Assembly: GCA_030220185.1 (NCBI GenBank)
Contig: JASPKZ010002332.1
Coordinates: 496,001 to 560,000 of the forward strand
Reading direction: 5' to 3'
Origin: Diploptera punctata
Taxonomy: Eukaryota; Arthropoda; Insecta; Blattodea; Blaberidae
DNA length: 64,000 nt
Both the position numbers and the translations under genes were made by a program. Shown here one piece after another: positions 29,065 to 38,692 of the stretch. The number at the start of each line of letters is the position of its first letter. Position 1 is the first letter of the stretch. A model generated the notes under the pieces. It was given only the letters and a program-made list of their open reading frames with translations. It searched no databases and was not told where the DNA came from.

Positions 29065-30222
29065 TTATGCAGGTGTTTTTATTACAGTTATAATAGAAGA
29101 ATTTATAATTTTGACAACAATGACTTGAAACAATTTTTAAAAGCATTATTTACAAAAACAGTTATGTAGTGCAATTTCTTTAATTGTTACTGAGACATTT
29201 TTATTCAACAATAACCAACAATGAATTATTTAGATGTTTTTATTTATTTAACTTACATTTAAATATTAAAAGAATTTTAAAATACAAAATTATTAACTTT
29301 AACTTTCATATTTATTATAATACTAAAATTCTGCTTTAGGCTCGAGAAATGCTTTGATATTCTTATTCGACCTGTCTCATTCCCAATGTCTTTTATGAAA
29401 TGAATGTTGATCAAACTTAAATACTATTTAAGAATAATAATATCTTATCCGAATAACAATAATTGTATTACCTTTTTTCGAATGTACATTGGTATACAGC
29501 ATATTGGTTGTTTATTTAACAAAATAATTTTTTATTATTTAGCTTTCACACCATCTTCTTGCACCCAATTAATCTATTGTCATTCTCCTCCATATCTCTG
29601 TCATTCCAATCCTTTTTCTTCCATTAATCCACATTATATTTGGCTGTCTTCTGCCATTCTTTTGAGTCTTGACTAAAAATCTCCTGATCCTCCAGGTTGG
29701 GGGTTAACACATCAGGGTAGCTCCCTGTTTGTTTGAAAAAATAACGTACTATGCCAAGAATGAAATGCTGGGTAGACTACAAAAATTACCACAATATATT
29801 CCATAAAATATCTATAAGATAATATTTCAGGAAAGCACCAGTTTTGATATATTTAATTTACACTGTTTCCTTCAGAATTGCATTTTATAATACTTCATTT
29901 ATTCACTTACATGTTGCCTATACTATATCAAATTTATGCTGTCTTATGATTTTTTATGATGCTAATTTTAATGTTATTTCAAAACTGTGTTACAATTAGA
30001 TCTAGGGTTTTTTTTTTTTTGTGTCTTGTAAATGACATGCCTGTAGACCTATACCAGAGATAAAGGACATTACATCTGTTAAAAAGATATAAAATTTTAA
30101 ATGTTTTACATTTATACAGTTTAGATCCATTGGAACATAATCATTAAAGGAAGTGACCTAACCTCAAAGGATTACCAGACACTGAAAGTGGAATACATTA
30201 CGAAATGAATGTAGGATAAATC
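29065..30222. other. No recognisable gene
   Basis: AT-rich, with short unrelated frames only. A poly-T run at about 30008-30019. No transposon ends recognised. Confidence 0.45.
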
Positions 30223-30233
30223 AATTAGTATTC

Positions 30234-30592
30234 TGATCCGATCCGATTGAGGGACTTTCCACTTTTCAGCGGTTGCCCTTTTACCAGCCGGCTGCTGGCC
30301 CTTCACATCCACATGTGTCAATCACAGAGGTAGATAGATGATCAACAGCCAGTGTAGGGGTGACATGCGGTTAGCATGTCGAGTCCCCCAGCCGTTATAG
30401 CTGGTTCCTCAACCTGGAGCCGCTACTTATTGTAGCTACCCAATTGCCTCACGATGCTGGGTGGGCACTGGTCCCAATCTGGCCGAAATACCATGAGAAA
30501 ATTTCTTCCCCCATGGAGACTCAAACCAGCGCAAGTCCCGTAGCTCTGCGCCAAGGTTTCCTACCTTAACCGCTCAGCTATGGCGCGGGACT
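30234..30592 (-). repeat. SINE-C copy 3, full length (359 bp)
   Basis: Minus-strand copy with the head at the right end (GCCGAGCGG-type) and the tail CTCAATCGGATCGGATC on the left. Flanked by the 11-bp duplication AATTAGTATTC (30223-30233, 30593-30603). Confidence 0.85.
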
Positions 30593-30603
30593 AATTAGTA
30601 TTC

Positions 30604-31197
30604 CTATGAATAAAAACATTCCATATATTATATACCGGAACCAGACTTCCATCTTTTGTTTTAACATTTCTTTGATCTTTCCTTTATTCCCTAATTTTTT
30701 TACATTACCAATCACCGATGATAAAATTGATACATATTACTATCAAGTAAGATAAACATTAGTCAAATTTGTATTCTTTTATTATTAGTTTATCATATTA
30801 CTGTTATTTTAGTATCCATAATTGGAAATATTTTAGAAGAAATCCTACATGTAGATTCATATTTTGTGTAATGATACTCTTATCGTTATAATGTAAAGAA
30901 CAAAAAACATATTGTTTGTATTCTATATAAAACTAAGTTCAAACTTTGTAAGCTATTTTGAAATATATAATAAATTCTCCTCATATTAATAATTATGTGT
31001 ACAAAAGATATTTACATAGCATTTGCTATTTAATATACATTATTTTATGCAATTTTCATTGTTTTCTATTATTTTCCTTAAAATTACCTTTAATAATGTA
31101 TTTCTACATATTCATTAACAACTGCATATCGATGATGGGCAATGAAAACCTCGTAACTCCATTTTGGTAAATTTTACAGCAGAAACAAATAACTGCT
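30604..31197. other. No recognisable feature
   Basis: AT-rich spacer up to the piggyBac target site. Confidence 0.45.
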
Positions 31198-31375
31198 TTA
31201 ACCCCTCAGCGTGGTTTGCCGTACATATACGAGACTGGTTTCCTCCCTTCTGTGCGGTCATTTAAAAGTCCATGCAGTATCCCTGTGTGGTAGTACTTTT
31301 AAACTCTACTCACCCAGTAACTTATTTTAGATATATATCAAATTGTGATTAATAGAATTAAACAATGAATGACCA

Positions 31376-31690
31376 TTCTATTCTATTCTATTCTATTCTA
31401 TTCTATTCTATAGTGTTCTGCCCAAGGGCAGGTCTTTCACTGCAATCATAGCATTTTCATTCTATAATTTATAGCTTTACTAGGGAATTATAGGTGTGGT
31501 AGCTTCCCATTGCTTCCACACCGTTGAATGATAATAATGATGATGATGGCCGGATGATTTTCGGGGACCGTTGGGCCCTAAACGTCCTGACATTTGTCTT
31601 ACAGGTGAGGAAAAACTCCAAAAAAGAAACCTCACCCAGGAGCCTGTCCCGACCAGGAATCGAACCCGGACCCGCTACCTCGAGACCATA
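31376..31690 (-). repeat. SINE-A copy 4 with expanded pentanucleotide tail
   Basis: A minus-strand copy whose 3' tail is an expanded (TATTC)n run at about 31376-31411. The B-box region is at about 31650-31670 (inverted GGGTTCGATTCC). It sits inside the piggyBac element, so it is younger than that insertion. Confidence 0.8.
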
Positions 31691-32680
31691 TACCCAGTTC
31701 TAGATTCACACAATTCATAAGTTTTAAAATAAAATTTGGCAGTTTTAAGTAGAGGGAATTGTTTGCCACTCCATAACCATAATGATTAATTAATTACAAT
31801 ATCTTGATTTGGAAGGTAGAGAGATTGGAATTTATTATTAAAATATTCAATGAATGGGACAATTTTGAAAAAAGAATGAAGGACATTGGAAACCAAATTG
31901 TTTTGTGTTGACTTGAAACATCTATCGAACATGGAGGTCATGATTATGCATACATAACATCTCCATACATTGCTATCCCAAATAATGTTTTCCAATTATT
32001 CCTGTATAATTTATAATAATATCTTCAATTCGTGTCCAAATCAGGGTCGAGGGATGAGATGTGAAGAAGCCACTATATATAGAGGTCTGTGAATGACAAG
32101 GGTGTGCTGACCACGACTAACACACCAGTACAGAGGCAGATGAACGAAATTAAAGTGATGAGTATGGAGAAATGGTGGAATGAAATTGTGGCAGCAGAAG
32201 GCGGGAGAAAACCCCGAGAAAAACCTGTCCAAGCTCTGTTTTTTCCGCCACGAAACCAACATGGAGTGACCGAGACTCAACCTCGGGAACCCAGCAGTGA
32301 GGGTCCTGTATAATTTATCTCCCTCAAATCCTGGTTAATATTTTTCTTGCACTTTATGGTTATCCCTCCGTACTGGGCACTTTGCTTCTAGTTTTCGTAC
32401 ACAAAGTTCCTATATAATTTCCTATTCGTGCCATATGCCCTACCTATAGCAGCCTACGAGACTTGCAATGTTTTATTACATCTAGATTTCATAGATATCA
32501 CGTTGCTCAGTGTTGTGTTCGTCTTTCTTCCAAGTTACACCTTAATTTCCTAATAGATCTCTCATTGAGGCGATGTGCTAACTACATGAATCTTGTTGAC
32601 ATGTTGGTAAATAAATGTAAGTGTCAATAAATAAAAAAAAATAATAAAATGAAAGAGTCAATAAAATAGTAATTATTATA

Positions 32681-32895
32681 TATGTGGTCTCGAGGTAGAA
32701 TGCTGTCTTGTCATGCAGTGGGCTTTTGGGCCCAAATGGTCCATGGACATCATCTGGCTTTAATATCATTTTTACCATCATTATCATCCCTGGGTGGGAA
32801 GCTACCACACCTATAATTCCCTAATGAAGTAGCAATCATAGCATGAAAATTCTATGATTACAGTGAAAGACCTGTACTAGAGCAGAACACTATAG
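32681..32895 (+). repeat. SINE-A copy 5, internally deleted
   Basis: Head GTGGTCTCGAGGTAGAATGC, then a deletion of the B-box and CTGTAAGACAAATG region, then the TCATCTGGC and AAGACCTGTACTAGAGCAGAACACTATAG-type end. Confidence 0.75.
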
Positions 32896-33837
32896 AATAT
32901 AGTATCAAAACACAGAATGATATAGAATGGTGTCTTTCATCGGTTAATTACAAGTTATATTTAATTGTAGATGGAGCTTTCCTTATACTTTCATCAAGAT
33001 ATAAGTTAAAATGAATTCATTTTTTAAATTGTTGCCAATGGTTTACACATAATTCATAATTCTAAACATCATTCTATTTATCATTCATTCGTATTTTTAA
33101 ATTAAAGATTTTCATAATTCCACACATCAGATTCACTATGTACAATATTTATAAAAGTTGGAGAATCTAAATTTTATTTGTGATATAAATTCATTTTTAT
33201 AATTACAGAAATTTATTCGTGTAGAATGGTTAATAAAATCCCGCTAGGGAGCACCTGTGTTGGAAGTGTGCAGTACATACATTACTATTATTGCTATTGC
33301 TATTATTATTATCCTTCTATTATAATTTTTATTTATTTTTTCATAATTCTACACATCAAATTCGCCACGTAAATTTTTATAGAAGTTGGAAATGTCTGAG
33401 ACACGTTTTTGTGTATACACACGATCCACGTCGGTTTTGAAAGAAAGGTTAGTTATGAGACCACACAGTGAGACACTTTACAGATATTTCTTTTCGGCAA
33501 AATAGGCATTCACTAGTTCGAACGAAGGGCGTAGCTGAAGAGAAAAAAAAATACAAAAAGTATCTCCTTTCACTAATAAGTAGCGAACTCACTCCACATG
33601 CCTGTTGTAAATTATGTCATAAGATGGAGGGAGATTTCCCTACCACAGCAGCAACAAAAAAAGCAAGTTCTCCAGAATGTTTAACAAACTCCCTATAGGC
33701 CTTGAAAATCATAGATGTACCAACACGTGATGACATGCCAATCTGCATTTGGATATTTAAAAGTCCAGGCGTGTTAACACGTCCTTCTGCATCTGGGAAG
33801 GGAACGCCATGTTTAAATGTCCACGCTGATGGGTTAA

Positions 33838-34384
33838 ATAATTATGAAAATTGATAGGCATTAGTTCCCACATATTTTACTACAGAATACAAGTCAAGTT
33901 ATTAATAATTTGAAGTCCATGTTCTCAACAAGTTATGCATCACATATTTCTGTGCTGACTACTGGAGTTATATGGTTTTCAATGACTGATGGAGTTACGA
34001 GGTTTTCATCGCCTACCGTCAGTATGCAAGTTTACATAGTGTTATACAGAATAATTCAATGACAAACTTTTAATATTGAAAACAAACTACAGTTTTTGTT
34101 CTAGAAAATAAGTAAATCCATAGTAGACTAGTGTTGCAGTTATGAAGCTAATCTATAAAACATATTTATTGATGCATGATGATGTAGACAAGTATAAATA
34201 CAAATAAAATAATACATATCACATAAGTACTTTAATCATGATTACATTCTCTTTCCCTAATGCACATGCAAGCAGCTGCTGCTCGAGCCTGAAGCTTGAA
34301 GTGATTTACAAGCCACTTTGTCCATATTTCTCTGTTTCAAGCAAAAGCTTGCAGGCTGCTGGACAAGTGATTTCTAATAGACAC
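33838..34384. other. No recognisable feature
   Basis: Non-coding spacer. A short repeated phrase (GGAGTTAtATGGTTTTCA / GGAGTTACGAGGTTTTCA) occurs at about 33964 and 33992. Confidence 0.4.
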
Positions 34385-35165
34385 CTCGCCTCATAATTTG
34401 TAGAATTGTGTTTCAGAATTCATTCTATAGTCAGCTCAATCTGACTATTGAATTGGTGGTTGGTGATCCTGCAGGTTGCTTCCTCTTTCCTCTTTAGCTT
34501 GGCCGATAAACTTCCAAATCAAATCCTTTTCCCCGGAAATTTCAAAATTCATTACTTTTTCCTTAGACTTTTGGATGTTAATTTTCTCCCAAACTGTAAG
34601 TTCTTTAGATTTATCTGTTTCATTAATTTTGCATTCACTTCGATTCCATGTTTTTCAGGCAAAGTTTGAGCAGATACTGCAGTAGGTAACATATGAACCA
34701 GCAGCTGCTCAGATTTATATATTTCACTGCTTTTTTAGATTTCTAATATATTCTTTCATTCTAATATTTATTTTTTTTAGTTTTACCTATATATATTTTT
34801 ACAATCTTCGTATTTTATTTGGTAAATTCCTAATTATTTGCTTTCATTAGTTTATTTAGGTGTAATTATTTTTTGGTGCCAATTTGATATTAGATTTTTT
34901 TTAAATTTATTCTATGCCGAAGGTAAATCTCCTTTATTTATTGTTTTCTTTTTTGATCTGGGAGTACTTTCATTGATTAATTTTCATATTGTGAACCAAC
35001 TTATTTTCTCGTGAATCATTTTTTTTTCAAAACCATTCTCTTTTGCTACCTTTATTATTTATTTTCACTATTTTAAAATGTTCTCTGCTCATGGGAATAT
35101 TTACCAGTCTGTGTGTCATACTATTAAAAACTGCCTTTTTGTGTGCAATGTGATTGAATCCTGTT
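34385..35165 (-). pseudogene. Decayed Penelope-like C-terminal region
   Basis: The minus strand encodes, with many breaks, the same order as E4: FNHIAHKKAVFN near 35155, HRLVNIPMS, then a GIYQIKYEDCKNIYIGKTK-like endonuclease stretch at about 34780-34830, and a tail near 34500-34640. No intact hammerhead is recognised at its 3' end. A CTCGCCTCATAATTTG phrase at 34385 may be the worn terminus. Confidence 0.6.
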
Positions 35166-35194
35166 GCTTTAATATAACTATCAGCGTGTGTTTC

Positions 35195-35585
35195 TTTCCT
35201 GTAAAAATGGCTTAACAGTCATCGCACTGACATACAGAATCAGAGATCCAGGGTTCGAATGTAATTTTTCTTTCTAAAATAAAACTATATCCAATTCTTG
35301 AAAATGTTAACTTAAAATAAAACATCAAAATAATAAGCTTTACTGCTTAAAAGTAATGATGAAATTCTCAATACAAATGCTTTAAATAGAAGTCGTCAGA
35401 TGGCATTGATAGTGATGACTATTAGCCTTCAGATGAAAGGAAAATTGTTTAAGTGGAAAGAAATTTGACGTTCCTATTGGAAGTTCGAATGGCATTTAGG
35501 TTATCATATTGATGTACAGAATCAGAGATCTGGGGTTCAACTCCTTGGTTTGAACGTAATTTTTCTTTCTAAAATATAACTCTTA
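35195..35585 (+). repeat. tRNA-headed tandem repeat, family T-III (two heads)
   Basis: Two direct heads about 285 bp apart (ACAGAATCAGAGATC at about 35234 and 35519), each with a B-box-like GGGTTCGAATG or GGGTTCAACTCC and an AATTTTTCTTTCT terminator. The body carries the tail AAAATAAAACATCAAAA and matches the units at 4175-5261. No inverted part is visible. Confidence 0.6.
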
Positions 35586-35645
35586 AAAAGCGTTCATTTC
35601 AAAGCAACATGTAAAAAAATGGGTTACTGTTCAAATTTAAGTGAT

Positions 35646-35985
35646 TAGTCCACCGCTGTGGTCTCGAGGTAGCATGCTGCCTTGTCACGCAGCAGGCCCG
35701 GGTTCGATCCCTGGTCGGGGCAGTTTTTCTGGGTGAGGTTTTTATCGGGGTTTTTTCTTACCTGTAAGACAATTGTCAGGAAAACTTTAAGGCCCAAATG
35801 GTCCCCGAAATCATATGACCATCATCATCATCATCCCTATCATTATCATCACCATCCTTCACCGGTGTGGAAAGCAATGAGAAGCTATCACACCTACAAT
35901 TCCCTAGTAAAGCTGAAAGATTAGCATGAAAATGCTATGATTGCAGTGAAGGACCTGCCTTCGGGCAGAATTACTATGGATGGAT
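35646..35985 (+). repeat. SINE-A copy 6, full length
   Basis: Head GTGGTCTCGAGGTAGCATGC, B box GGGTTCGATCCC, the CCTGTAAGACAATTGTC block, a TCATCATCATC run and a TATGGATGGA tail. The best-preserved tRNA-like head of this family in the window. Confidence 0.85.
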
Positions 35986-36135
35986 TTAAAACAGAGGTGA
36001 AATATTAATTAATTCTGAAGATTTTAGTGTTGGATGTGTGGATTTATTAACTGATATTTAATAGTTGAATGCAGGCTTTCACGGCCGGTAATCATGATGT
36101 TGAGTGATTCCGGGTTCTGTGGCCGTGGTCCATAG

Positions 36136-37032
36136 TTGGTGTTGATACCAGACAAAGAGAAAATAATAGAGATTCTGACACCAGATATATACAAACCTAT
36201 CAAGCGAGACCCTACATCCGGTATTCTTCGAAAAACCAACAATCTTATCAAGCAATCGTCCTTGCCAGAAGGAATTAAGAAGAAATTACGCGTATCCGAA
36301 GCTCAACCTCCAAGACTCTATGGTCTTCCAAAAATACACAAGAACAACATTCCACTCCGGCCAATTGTCAGTGCCATCGGTTCTCCGACCTACTTACTGG
36401 CAAAGCATCTTACAGGACTTCTGAAACCACTCCTTGGAAAAACGGACAGCTACATCAGAGACTCGACACATTTCATTGAGAGACTACGGAATATAAACGT
36501 AACATCTCAAGATATACTGGTTAGCTTCGATGTGGTTTCCCTTTTCACCATGGTGCCAGTAAATGAGACCATGGACTACATTAGACAGATTTTCACAGAA
36601 GAAATATCCAATTTATTCAGGCATGTACTAACTACTACTTACTTCCAATGGAACAACAGCTACTATGAACAGACCGACGGAGTAGCCATGGGCAGTCCTC
36701 TAAGCCCAGTAGTAGCGAATTTTTTCATGGAGAAATTCGAAACAGAAGCACTAAAAACAGCTCCCAAGTCTCCAGAACATTGGTTTCGCTATGTTGATGA
36801 CACATTCGTAGTATGGAGACATGGCAGTGAAGAATTGGAACGTTTCCTTCAACACCTTAACAGCAGACACAACAAAATACAGTTCACTATGGAAAAAGAA
36901 GATAATGGAAGACTTCCTTTCCTGGATGTTCAAATAATAAAGGACTGGCCCTGGGGAATTGGAAATTCAACATTTACAGTTTACAGAAAACCTACACACC
37001 CCACAGACCGATATCTGACACAAAGACTCTAA
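36136..37032 (+). pseudogene. Penelope reverse transcriptase domain (PLE1)
   Basis: A 298-codon frame. Motifs: RLYGLPKIHK (Penelope-specific, about residues 80-89), SFDVVSLFTMVPV (motif A), TDGVAMGSPLSPVVANFF (motif B), FRYVDDTFVVW (motif C with the catalytic DD) and LPFLDV. The telomerase-like RT would copy element RNA at a nicked target. The N-terminal region before the RT is lost and the frame ends by frameshift at 37032 just after RKPTHPTDRYL. The start codon overlaps the inverted terminal repeat, so it is not the native start. Confidence 0.85.
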
Positions 37033-37880
37033 CCACCATCCAAGACAAAAGCGAGGTGTCATTAAGACACTGTTCGACAGAGCGACTAAGTTATGCCAAC
37101 CACAACACCTTAAACAAGAACAACACCATCTGTTCAATTGTTTCCAGAAAAATGGCTACACATCCAAGGAAATAAGACAAACCATACATCCACGAAGACA
37201 GCACGTCAGAATGGATACACACACCCTCAACCAGCATAGCCTACTTACCATATGTACAAAGAGTCACAGATCGTATCGGAAAACTCCTACGAAAATACAA
37301 CATAAAAACAGTTTACAGACCTACAAGAAAAATAGAAGACTGCCTTCGCTCAGCTAAGGATCCTCGGCCACCTCTCTCCACTTGCGGCGTATATCGACTT
37401 CCTTGTTCGTGTGGTAAACCATACATAGGGACCACAAAAAGAAGTATAGCCACCCGTTTATCAGAACACAAAAGAAACTGCAGACAAGGAGAAATGGATA
37501 AATCGGCTGTAGCAGAACATGCCATTATGAATGGACACCAGATTCTATTCGATGATACACAAGTTTTAGCCACAACTTCCTATTATTTCCCTAGATTATA
37601 TCGAGAGGCTATAGAAATACACAAGCATAAGGAAAATATTAACAGAAAAGAGGAAGGTATTAAACTGTCTAAGGCCTGGTACCGTACACTAGAAAATAAA
37701 TGCATCAACACTAGGGACAACAAGGAGACGACCATTAGCCAATCAGCAAGAGCCACGCCCGCTCACCCTGCTCCCACCACTAGTATCAATACAACACCCG
37801 CAGCGTTCACTCTAAGTAGAGCTTCCGACCAGGAAACACGCCTAGAAGCACTCGCCACTGAAGATGCCCTCCGCAGTTGA
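37033..37880 (+). pseudogene. Penelope GIY-YIG endonuclease domain (PLE1)
   Basis: The frame continues the ORF after a shift: HHHPRQKRGVIKTLFDRATK. After a second shift near 37200 come RVTDRIGKLLRKYN, CGVYRLPCSCGKPYIGTTKR with the GIY-YIG signature and CxC metal ligands, and EHKRNC. The terminal part reads YREAIEIHKHKENINRKEEG. The protein ends ATEDALRS with TGA at 37878-37880, inside the hammerhead stem II loop. Two frameshifts make it defective. Confidence 0.8.
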
Positions 37881-37905
37881 GGGCGAAACGTCTGGTATCA
37901 ACACC
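37848..37905 (+). ncRNA. Hammerhead motif at PLE1 3' end
   Basis: CTGAAGA (37858-37864), extra T, stem II GCCCTC-CGCAGTT-GAGGGC (perfect), GAA, palindrome ACGT, C (37885-37892). The 4-nt stem III is typical of the minimal Penelope hammerheads proposed to act as dimers. Confidence 0.8.
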
Positions 37906-38692
37906 AACTATGGACCACGGCCACAGAACCCGGAATCACTCAACATCATGATATTTAATAATTTAACATAAATTCGACAGAACCTAGTATAAAAAATATT
38001 TTACTATTTCTTATATTGTGAAAAATTGGTACGTGATGGAGACAAACTAAATTCATATTCTGATTCAGCACAGTCAAATTAGGGATAATGACATATTAGA
38101 ATAAAATCCCAGACAAAAAGTTAAAATTTATATATGAGTGTTATGACTATATGTAAGTATCTAGACTTTCAAATTTATTGTGAGTTAGTTAATACAGAAC
38201 CATGTGTTAGGTTCTTTCATTGTAACAATGCAGTTTTTTAAAAAGTAGCTTATCAGGTTCTTTTTAAGATTTAAGATTTATTTAGCCTGGTGGAGTTAAG
38301 GCCATGTGGCCTTCTCTTCCACTCACCAGGACAAACATATATTACATAAGAATATAACAATCTTAATTAACTCTAATATTAAACACTAAGTAAAAATTTG
38401 ATCAAAAGATAATATCTAATATACATATTACGATCTATAATACAACCAGTTAATATTAGTTAAAATTAAGACTAAAACTAATAATAAAATGTATACAAGC
38501 AAGACATATTAAATTGTCCCTGTCTAGTGTATATAAAAAACAGGAAAATAATGAGATATAGAAAACTAATTTTACGATTATACAATATTTAAAACAAAAC
38601 AAATAAAAATATTTGTTATTCTTAATATTATTTACATAAATAATTAAATATATTAATATTGCTAAAAGAATACTATCAGTGAGGTGTATAAG

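Larger units (their letters stand above)
31202..33833. mobile_element. piggyBac-like element (2632 bp)
   Basis: Bounded by TTAA on both sides (31198-31201, 33834-33837). Terminal inverted repeats are CCCCTCAGCGTGG (left) and CCACGCTGATGGG (right); one mismatch. TTAA target duplication is diagnostic of piggyBac. Two SINE-A copies lie inside. I recognise no transposase core; frames at 32089-32313 and 33468-33698 are too degraded to assign. Likely a dead or non-autonomous copy. Confidence 0.8.
36064..37948 (+). mobile_element. Penelope-like retroelement PLE1 (1885 bp)
   Basis: Flanked by the 12-bp duplication TGATATTTAATA (36052-36063, 37949-37960). The 5' end (about 36070-36163) is an inverted copy of the 3' end (about 37887-37948). 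It includes GTTGGTGTTGATACCAGAC on one side and its complement on the other. Inside are a 5'-truncated ORF with RT and GIY-YIG endonuclease domains and a hammerhead at the 3' end. This is the classic Penelope layout with an inverted pseudo-LTR fragment. Confidence 0.9.

Noticed and set aside
32089..32313. Host exon candidate (KWWNEIVAAEGG frame)
   Set aside because: It lies within the piggyBac element with no splice signals, and the tail resembles repeat-derived translation.
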